Shown piece by piece: positions 58,759 to 64,000 of a stretch of 64,000 nt of DNA. Location: the NCBI RefSeq assembly GCF_030285625.1, contig NZ_CP127294.1, positions 7,968,001 to 8,032,000 of the forward strand, written 5' to 3'. The notes beneath the pieces were generated by a model. It was given only the letters and a program-made list of their open reading frames with translations, ran no database searches and was not told where the DNA came from. Each line of letters opens with the position of its first letter. Within the stretch, counting starts at the first letter, position 1. This DNA is from Amycolatopsis sp. 2-15 (GTDB lineage: Bacteria; Actinomycetota; Actinomycetes; Mycobacteriales; Pseudonocardiaceae). Made by a program: the position numbers and the translations under genes.

Positions 58759-60146
58759 CCACCACCCGCACCGAAGCGGACCTGCTCGGCGAACTGGCCG
58801 TGCCCGCCGACGCGTACTACGGCGTGCAGACCCGCCGCGCCATGGCCAACTTCCCCATCAGCGGCCTGCCGCTGTCGACCCACCCCGAGCTCGTGGTTGC
58901 GCTGGCGCGTGTGAAGCACGCGGCCGCGCTGGCCAACCACGACGTCGGCCTGCTGTCCGGCGACAAGACCGCCGCGATCGTCGCCGCGTGCGAGGAGATC
59001 GAGTCCGGCCGGCTGCACGAGCAGTTCACCGTGGACGTGATCCAGGGCGGCGCGGGCACCTCGTCGAACATGAACGTGAACGAGGTCGTGACGAACCGGG
59101 CACTGGAGCTCCTCGGCCGCCCGCGCGGCGACTACGCGCGGCTGCACCCGATCGACGACGTCAACCTCGGCCAGTCCACCAACGACGTCTACCCCACCGC
59201 CGTGAAGCTCGCGGTGCACGCGGCCGCGACCGAGCTGCTCGACGCCATGGCCGAGCTGCGCGGCGCGCTGGCCGCTAAGGGCCGCGAGTTCACCGACGTC
59301 GTGAAGATCGGGCGCACCCAGCTGCAGGACGCCGTGCCCATGACCCTGGGCCGCGAGTTCACCGCGTTCGCCGTGACGCTCGGCGAGGACGAGCAGCGGC
59401 TGGCCGAGGCGCTCACCTTGCTGACCGAGATCAACCTCGGCGGCACCGCGATCGGCACGGGCCTCAACGCGCACCCCGACTACGCGCGCCTGGCGTGCGA
59501 GCACCTCGCCCGGCTCACCGGCACGCCGCTCGTCACCGCCACCGACCTCGTGGAGGCGACGGCCGACGTCGGCGTGTTCGTGCAGCTCTCCGGCGTGCTC
59601 AAGCGCGTGGCCGTGAAACTTTCCAAGACCTGCAACGATCTTCGGCTGCTGTCCTCGGGTCCGCAGGCCGGGTTCAACGAGCTGCGGCTGCCGAAGGTGC
59701 AGGCCGGGTCGAGCATCATGCCGGGCAAGGTCAACCCCGTGATCCCCGAGGTCGTCAACCAGATCGCCTTCGAGGTGATCGGCAACGACACCACCGTCAC
59801 ACTCGCCGCCGAGGCCGGGCAGCTGCAGCTCAACGCGTTCGAGCCGATCATCGCCCACTCGCTGCTGAAGTCGCTGCACCACCTGCGCACGGGCGCGCAG
59901 ACGCTGGCGCGCCGCTGCATCACCGGCATCACGGCCAACACCGAGCACCTGCGCCGCCAGGTCCGCGAGTCCATCGGCCTCGTCACGGCACTGAACCCGG
60001 TGATCGGCTACGAAGCGGCGAGCGCGCTCGCCAAGCAGGCTTCGGCCACCGGCCGCTCGATCCACGAGCTCGTGGTCGACGCCGGCCTGCTCACCTCCGA
60101 GCAGCTCGACACGTTGCTGGGCCTGCCTGCGACCACTCCGGGCTGA
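58755..60146 (+). CDS. aspA: aspartate ammonia-lyase
   Basis: A 463-residue fumarase/aspartase-superfamily enzyme. The signature AGSSIMPGKVNPVIPEV is at about residue 320; GGAGTSSNMNVNEV and NLGQSTNDVYPTA (substrate-binding) are present. Features shared with fumarase class II make that an alternative, but EIESGRLHEQFTVDVIQGGA is aspartase-like. As last gene of the operon it would convert L-aspartate to fumarate and ammonia, sending orotate carbon to the TCA cycle. Confidence 0.88.
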   Translation: MTTTRTEADLLGELAVPADAYYGVQTRRAMANFPISGLPLSTHPELVVALARVKHAAALANHDVGLLSGDKTAAIVAACEEIESGRLHEQFTVDVIQGGAGTSSNMNVNEVVTNRALELLGRPRGDYARLHPIDDVNLGQSTNDVYPTAVKLAVHAAATELLDAMAELRGALAAKGREFTDVVKIGRTQLQDAVPMTLGREFTAFAVTLGEDEQRLAEALTLLTEINLGGTAIGTGLNAHPDYARLACEHLARLTGTPLVTATDLVEATADVGVFVQLSGVLKRVAVKLSKTCNDLRLLSSGPQAGFNELRLPKVQAGSSIMPGKVNPVIPEVVNQIAFEVIGNDTTVTLAAEAGQLQLNAFEPIIAHSLLKSLHHLRTGAQTLARRCITGITANTEHLRRQVRESIGLVTALNPVIGYEAASALAKQASATGRSIHELVVDAGLLTSEQLDTLLGLPATTPG

Positions 60147-60195
60147 CACCGCGGCCTGACACTGTGACCTGACACCGCGGGCCGACACCGTGACG
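60144..60195. repeat. 13-bp tandem repeat after aspA
   Basis: Four imperfect copies of TGACACCGCGGCC (starting at 60144, 60157, 60170 and 60184) begin at the aspA stop codon. Two TCGTTTACC copies follow at 60203 and 60214. Confidence 0.6.
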
Positions 60196-60269
60196 ACTGC
60201 CGTCGTTTACCCTTCGTTTACCTGGGTGCACTGCAATGAAACCTCCATCGGGTGACGCCAGGAGGCTTC

Positions 60270-60497
60270 ATGAGCACGCAGACCCTCGGAGCCCTGGCCC
60301 CGGAGCAGCCCGACACCCCCTTCGGGCACCTGGAAGACCGCCTCAGCCGCGACTTCGCGGCCATCGGCGCCGAGTCCGTGCACGACTTCGTGCAGCGCGA
60401 GCGGGCCCGCTTCACCGACGCGCCGATCCAGGCGTTCGTGCCGATCCTGGTCGAGCGCGCCGTCCGCGCCGCGCTGGGCCGCCCGCAGCCCGCCTGA
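60270..60497 (+). CDS. small three-helix-bundle protein
   Basis: A 75-residue protein: DRLSRDFAAIGAESVHDFVQ, then FTDAPIQAFVPILVERAVR. This is the pattern of small actinobacterial three-helix-bundle (dimerisation) domain proteins. ATG 60270 follows GGAGG. A hairpin comes 3 bases after the stop. Function unknown. Confidence 0.75.
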   Translation: MSTQTLGALAPEQPDTPFGHLEDRLSRDFAAIGAESVHDFVQRERARFTDAPIQAFVPILVERAVRAALGRPQPA

Positions 60498-60500
60498 CGC

Positions 60501-60520
60501 GGCGCTGAAAATTCAGCGCC
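60501..60520 (+). terminator. hairpin terminator after the small protein gene
   Basis: GGCGCTGAA and TTCAGCGCC around AA form a 9-bp inverted repeat, 3 bases past the stop. Confidence 0.65.
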
Positions 60521-60591
60521 CGCCACCGTCCACTGTGCACTGACCGTCCGGTGCGGCGAGCCGGAACCGCTGCTCGGTAGGCTGTCGGGTC

Positions 60592-61491
60592 GTGACCGCC
60601 CACGACGACCGGACCGACTCGCTCAGCGCTCGTGTCGAGGAGCGGCTCGCCGGGCTGTCGCCGGCCGAGCAGCGCGTGGCGGAGTACCTGCGCAGCCACC
60701 AGCAGGCGATCCTGCTGTCCACGGCCGGCGACCTCGGCGTACTGAGCGGCACGAGCGACGCGACGGTCGTCCGCGCGGTGAAGGCGCTGGGCTACTCCGG
60801 CCTGCCGGAGCTCAAGCGCGTCGTGGGCCGGTACGTCGTCGGCGACACCAACCCGGCCACGCGCCTGCGCGAGCGCATCGAGCGGACCGGCGACGACACC
60901 GACGCCCTGCTCGACCAGGTGCTCACCGAGTCGCTCGAACGGCTCACGGAGACGCGCCGGCTGCTGGCCGACCCCGAGTTCACCGCCGCAGTGGACCTGC
61001 TGGACTCCGCGGCCGAGGTGCTCGGGTACGGCCTCGGCCCGTCCGAGCTGCCGATGCAATACCTCGTGACCCGCCTGCACCGGCTCGGCCGGCGCGCCTG
61101 GAGCACCTCGGCCACGGGCTTCCGGCTCGCCGACGACCTGTTGCGCCTCAAGGAGAACGACGTCGTGGTGCTGTGCGTGCCCGACCGGCTCCTGCACGAC
61201 GTCAAAACTCTCGCCGAGCACGCGCGCTCGGTCGGCGCGCGCGTGCTGCTCGTGACCAACTCCTTGCGGCCCACGCTCGGCGACCAGGTCGACGTCGTCC
61301 TCGCGGCCGTGCACTCGGTCAGCGGCCTGACGCACGAGGGACTCGGGGCGACACTGGTCGTCGACTGCCTGATGGCGGGGCTGGCGCGCAAGGACCCGGC
61401 AGCCGTCTCCGACAACATCGACCTGCTGACCGCCTTGCGCACCGCCCTGGTGCCCCGCGACATGCGGGCGCGGTGGCCCGGCCGGGAGTGA
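60592..61491 (+). CDS. MurR/RpiR-family regulator with SIS domain
   Basis: A 299-residue protein with an HTH_6 domain (SPAEQRVAEYLRSHQQAIL, GTSDATVVRAVKALGYSGL) and a SIS sugar-phosphate-type domain (EVLGYGLGPSELPMQYLVTR, LLRLKENDVVVLCVPDRLLH). TAGGCT lies eight bases before GTG 60592, so it is probably leaderless. It converges on the ProC gene; the racemase/ProC operon and its upstream repeats are possible targets. Confidence 0.88.
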   Translation: MTAHDDRTDSLSARVEERLAGLSPAEQRVAEYLRSHQQAILLSTAGDLGVLSGTSDATVVRAVKALGYSGLPELKRVVGRYVVGDTNPATRLRERIERTGDDTDALLDQVLTESLERLTETRRLLADPEFTAAVDLLDSAAEVLGYGLGPSELPMQYLVTRLHRLGRRAWSTSATGFRLADDLLRLKENDVVVLCVPDRLLHDVKTLAEHARSVGARVLLVTNSLRPTLGDQVDVVLAAVHSVSGLTHEGLGATLVVDCLMAGLARKDPAAVSDNIDLLTALRTALVPRDMRARWPGRE

Positions 61492-61498
61492 CCCGAGC

Positions 61499-62308
61499 TC
61501 AGCGCCCCATCTCGGCGGCCCGGTCGCGGGCCGCCTCGATCGCCGCCATCACCGCCGCGCGCACCCCGCGTTCCTCGAACTGCCGGATCGCGGCGATCGT
61601 CGCCCCGCCCGGGCTCGTCACGGCCGCGCGCATGCGCACCGCGTCGGCGTCCGGGACCTGGAGCATCTCGGCGGCGCCGGCGGCGTTGGCCTTCACGAGC
61701 TCCTCGGCCAGCGCGCGCGGCAGGCCGAGCAGGATCCCGGCTTCGATCAGCGCTTCGGTGAGGAAGAAGTAGTACGCCGGACCGCTGCCCGACAGCGCCG
61801 TGATGGCGTCCATGCGCGATTCCTCGACGCGCACTACCTTGCCCACCGGCTCGAACAGCGACTGCGCGTAGTCGAGCTCCGCCTCGCCCGCGTACGTGCC
61901 CGCACTGATCGCCACCACCCCACGGCCGACGGAGACCGGCGTGTTGGGCATGCAGCGCACGACCGGCGACTTGCCCGGCAGCAGCGCTTCGAGCCGCGAC
62001 GTGCGCACGCCGCCGACGGCCGAGACGAACAGCTGGTTGTCGTTCACGTCGTCCGCGACCGCGGCGAACAGATCGTCCACGTGGTACGGCTTCACCGTGA
62101 GCAGCACGGTTTCCGCCGTGCGGATCGCGGGTCCGGCTTCGGCCGTGGTCGCCACGCCGTAGTGCTCACGCAGATACGCGGCGCGCTCCTCGGCGAGCTC
62201 GACCACGACGACCTCGGCCGCCGTGAACCTCGGTTCGGTGCCGGCGAGCAGTCCGGCGAGCAGCGCCTCGCCCATGTTGCCGCCGCCGATGATGGCCAGT
62301 TTCGTCAT
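61499..62308 (-). CDS. proC: pyrroline-5-carboxylate reductase
   Basis: A 269-residue enzyme with the Rossmann start LAIIGGGNMGEALLAGLL, the NADP loop region, VRCMPNTPVSVGRGV and the C-terminal signature ALSGSGPAYYFFLTEAL with VTSPGGATIAAI. It reduces pyrroline-5-carboxylate to proline. ATG 62308 overlaps the stop of the racemase gene (ATGA). In this pair it may act on a catabolic intermediate and not be the housekeeping enzyme. Confidence 0.92.
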   Translation of the reverse strand: MTKLAIIGGGNMGEALLAGLLAGTEPRFTAAEVVVVELAEERAAYLREHYGVATTAEAGPAIRTAETVLLTVKPYHVDDLFAAVADDVNDNQLFVSAVGGVRTSRLEALLPGKSPVVRCMPNTPVSVGRGVVAISAGTYAGEAELDYAQSLFEPVGKVVRVEESRMDAITALSGSGPAYYFFLTEALIEAGILLGLPRALAEELVKANAAGAAEMLQVPDADAVRMRAAVTSPGGATIAAIRQFEERGVRAAVMAAIEAARDRAAEMGR

Positions 62309-63315
62309 CGCAGGGTGAACCCCGTTCCCAGTTCGTCGGCCGGGTCGAGCGTGAACACGCTCTCGCCGGCCAGGTGTGCGGTGCCTTCGATCTCCGTGGC
62401 GACGCCGCCGTCGGTGCCGGTGCCGCCGGTCGGCAGGATCCGGCCGGTGAAGGTGGTGCCGATGATCGAGCCGTGGGTGAGCACGTCGCCCTCGCGCAGC
62501 CGGCCCTCGGCCGCGAGCAGCGCCAGCCGCGCGGAAGTGCCGGAGCCGCAAGGGGAACGGTCGACCTGACCGTCGGCGAACACGGTCACGTTGCGCTGGT
62601 GCGGTCCGGTCGCGGTGTCGCCGAGGTCGTCGTAGAGGATCACGCCGTAAACGCCGCCGAGCCGGCTGTCCGCGGCGTAGCGCGCCCACAGCGTGCCGCT
62701 GAGGGCGGCCTTGACCTCGCGGCCGGCGGCCACGAGCTCGGTGTGGTGCTCGGGGACCACTTCGAGGCCGAACGCGGACGCCGGCACGCACGCGTAGATC
62801 GCGCCGCTGTAGGCGAGATCGACCGAGACCGGCCCGCTTTTCGTGCTGACCTCGACGCCGCGGCTGAGCACGGTCGTGTCGACATTGCGGAAGGCCACCT
62901 TCCGCACCTCGCCGCCTTCGCACGTCACGGCGGCGGTGACGCGGCCCGACGGGACGTCCATCGGCACCTCGGTCACGCCGTCGGCCGCCGCTTCGACGCG
63001 GCCGGTGCGCACGGCCCACGCGCCGAGCGCGATCGTGCCGTGCCCGCAGGCCGTGGAGTAGCCCTCGCGGTGCCAGAACAGCACCCCGAACAACGACCCG
63101 GCCGTCTGCGGCGGCACCAGGAAACAGCCGTACATCGCGGAGTGCCCGCGCGGCTCGCGCACGAGCAGCTCGCGCACCGCGTCGATGGCCGGCGTCGAGC
63201 ACGCGACCTCGCGCCGTTCGAGCACCGTCGTGCCGGGAATCTCCGGCGCCCCACCGGTGACGATGCGGAAGGGCTCCCCCGCCGTGTGGTAATCGGTGAC
63301 GGTCACCGCGTCCAC
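62305..63315 (-). CDS. proline racemase-family protein (probable 4-hydroxyproline 2-epimerase)
   Basis: A 336-residue protein with both catalytic cysteines, C90 in STACGHGTI and C256 in DRSPCGSGTSA. A Cys/Cys pair indicates racemase or epimerase activity; dehydratases of the family have Ser or Thr in the first place. HSAMYGCFLVPP is typical of the hydroxyproline branch. GTG 63315 has GGAAGG upstream. Coupled to proC. The substrate, proline or hydroxyproline, is not settled by sequence. Confidence 0.85.
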   Translation of the reverse strand: MDAVTVTDYHTAGEPFRIVTGGAPEIPGTTVLERREVACSTPAIDAVRELLVREPRGHSAMYGCFLVPPQTAGSLFGVLFWHREGYSTACGHGTIALGAWAVRTGRVEAAADGVTEVPMDVPSGRVTAAVTCEGGEVRKVAFRNVDTTVLSRGVEVSTKSGPVSVDLAYSGAIYACVPASAFGLEVVPEHHTELVAAGREVKAALSGTLWARYAADSRLGGVYGVILYDDLGDTATGPHQRNVTVFADGQVDRSPCGSGTSARLALLAAEGRLREGDVLTHGSIIGTTFTGRILPTGGTGTDGGVATEIEGTAHLAGESVFTLDPADELGTGFTLR

Positions 63316-63365
63316 TGTGGACCTTCCAGGCTCGCTGTAGTGTTCATGACAGGTGACAGTACATG

Positions 63366-63379
63366 GTAGTTTTCACTAC
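63366..63379. promoter_or_regulatory. GTAGT-tttc-ACTAC inverted repeat
   Basis: Perfect 5-4-5 inverted repeat about 50 bp upstream of the racemase start; a related GTAGTG lies at 63337-63342. Candidate operator for the RpiR protein or another regulator. Confidence 0.4.
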
Positions 63380-63423
63380 GGGAAGACCTGTGCGCGCGGT
63401 CACCGCCGCCGCTTGTCCGGAAT

Positions 63424-63443
63424 ACTATTCGTGCACGAATAGT
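63424..63443. promoter_or_regulatory. 20-bp perfect palindrome upstream of the membrane protein gene
   Basis: The half-site ACTATTCGTG is followed directly by its reverse complement, 10 bp before the ATG at 63454. The AT-rich arms and length suit a TetR operator; no TetR gene lies next to it in the window. Confidence 0.65.
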
Positions 63444-63453
63444 TGACTCGGGC

Positions 63454-64000
63454 ATGAAGACTTCCGTGCTCGCCCGGCATCGCTGGTGGTGGCAGCCGCT
63501 GGGGATCTCCCTGCTGCTGGTGCTGGTGTTCATCGGTCTCTACGTCGGGTTCCAGCGCAGCCCGCAGCCCTACCAGATGCCCGTCGCGGTGACCGGGACC
63601 TCGTTGCAAGCGCAGTTCGCCGGAGCGACCGGGCCGGCCGTGGCCGTCGTGCCCGTCGCCGACCAGGCCGCGGGCGACGCGCTGCTGCGCCACGGCGACG
63701 CCGTCGCGACGCTGACGGACCAGGCCGGGCACCTGCGGCTGGACGTCGCCGGCGCGAGCGGCGCCACGACCGTGTCCGCGGCCGAGAAGCTGGTGACCGC
63801 GTTCGCGCAGCACCGCGGGCAACCACTGGTGGTCACCGACGTGCTGCCGCTCTCGGTGTTCGACAGCAAGGGGATGTCGGGCTTCTACGTGGCCTTCGGC
63901 GTCACGCTGGCGTCGTTCGCACTGGCGCAGAACCTCCTGGGGGCCGCGCGGCGCGTCCGGCTGCGCCACCGCATGGCGGCGCTCGCGGGGTTCGCGGTGC
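63454..64000 (+). CDS. membrane protein with large extracytoplasmic domain (ABC-2/YhgE-like), 3' end beyond the window
   Basis: 182 codons are visible. A basic N-terminus and one membrane helix (QPLGISLLLVLVFIGLYVGF, residues about 14-33) are followed by an extracytoplasmic region with MPVAVTGTSLQAQFAG, DALLRHGDAVATLTDQAG and DVLPLSVFDSKGMSGFYVAF, then the start of a second hydrophobic segment. The layout is that of YhgE/DUF3533-type ABC-2 membrane proteins used in export. ATG 63454 is 10 bp after the palindrome. Confidence 0.65.
   Translation, partial: MKTSVLARHRWWWQPLGISLLLVLVFIGLYVGFQRSPQPYQMPVAVTGTSLQAQFAGATGPAVAVVPVADQAAGDALLRHGDAVATLTDQAGHLRLDVAGASGATTVSAAEKLVTAFAQHRGQPLVVTDVLPLSVFDSKGMSGFYVAFGVTLASFALAQNLLGAARRVRLRHRMAALAGFAV

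Noticed and set aside
51192..60146. A pyrimidine biosynthesis operon.
   Set aside because: carA, carB, pyrB, pyrE and pyrF are missing, and the carbamoylase, aspartase and MFS carrier point to breakdown.
57702..60188. An 828-codon open frame antisense to pyrC and aspA.
   Set aside because: Low-complexity shadow of two genes with clear catalytic motifs.
1..64000. tRNA or rRNA genes, insertion sequences, integrases or att sites.
   Set aside because: None was found by eye: no T-loop/acceptor pattern, no transposase motif and no flanking direct repeats. A tRNA search could still find one that I missed.

Overview
The window is high-GC actinobacterial DNA. It has frequent GTG starts, ATGA/GTGA stop-start overlaps, several probable leaderless genes, Lsr2, and many TetR/MarR/IclR/LacI regulators. 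Gene content and style fit an Amycolatopsis-like member of the Pseudonocardiaceae, but no rRNA or other marker fixes the genus. I saw no tRNA, rRNA, insertion sequence, prophage or CRISPR array.

Region by region. 1-5.4 kb: a partial TetR gene, a methyltransferase, a secreted GON-domain protein, then an alkane hydroxylase fused to rubredoxin with a 3Fe-4S ferredoxin and a TetR regulator, and an S4 RNA-binding protein. 5.4-9.7 kb: a beta-lactam island with two exported class A beta-lactamases, a VanY-like D,D-carboxypeptidase, a divergent LysR regulator and a cytoplasmic beta-lactamase-like serine hydrolase. 9.7-12.5 kb: TetR, acyl-CoA synthetase and enoyl-CoA hydratase, with a perfect palindromic operator. 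12.6-15.7 kb: a three-gene operon (amidohydrolase, dihydroxyphthalate-decarboxylase-like protein, DctA carrier). 16-22.3 kb: AhpD-like protein and a secreted glycosidase operon (GH29 fucosidase, GH84 hexosaminidase, GH35 galactosidase). 22.6-29 kb: HpnB-like glycosyltransferase, DUF417 protein, methyltransferase/TetR pair, a frame-scrambled MarR gene facing an oxidoreductase, and a GH15 enzyme. 29-38 kb: MFS pump, ion channel/DUF2252 pair, diacylglycerol-kinase-like protein and a run of membrane or stress-type proteins ending in an RDD protein. 38-39.3 kb: a YbaB/type VII-like locus with several frameshifts. 39.4-50.9 kb: SDR, ECF sigma factor, YCII protein, large secreted beta-sandwich protein, LexA-like repressor, SDR, GH95 enzyme, LacI regulator, Lsr2 and small genes.

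The most interesting locus is 51.2-60.1 kb, a nine-gene operon with PyrD class 1B, an MFS carrier, an IclR regulator, two degenerate phosphoribosyltransferase-like proteins, an N-carbamoyl-amino-acid hydrolase, PyrK, dihydroorotase and aspartate ammonia-lyase. In this order the enzymes form the complete reductive route orotate -> dihydroorotate -> N-carbamoyl-aspartate -> aspartate -> fumarate. I read it as an orotate catabolic operon and not as pyrimidine biosynthesis, because carA/B, pyrB, pyrE and pyrF are absent and an importer, a ureidosuccinase and an aspartase are present. The window closes with an RpiR regulator, a proline racemase-family/ProC pair, and the start of a membrane protein behind a 20-bp perfect palindrome.
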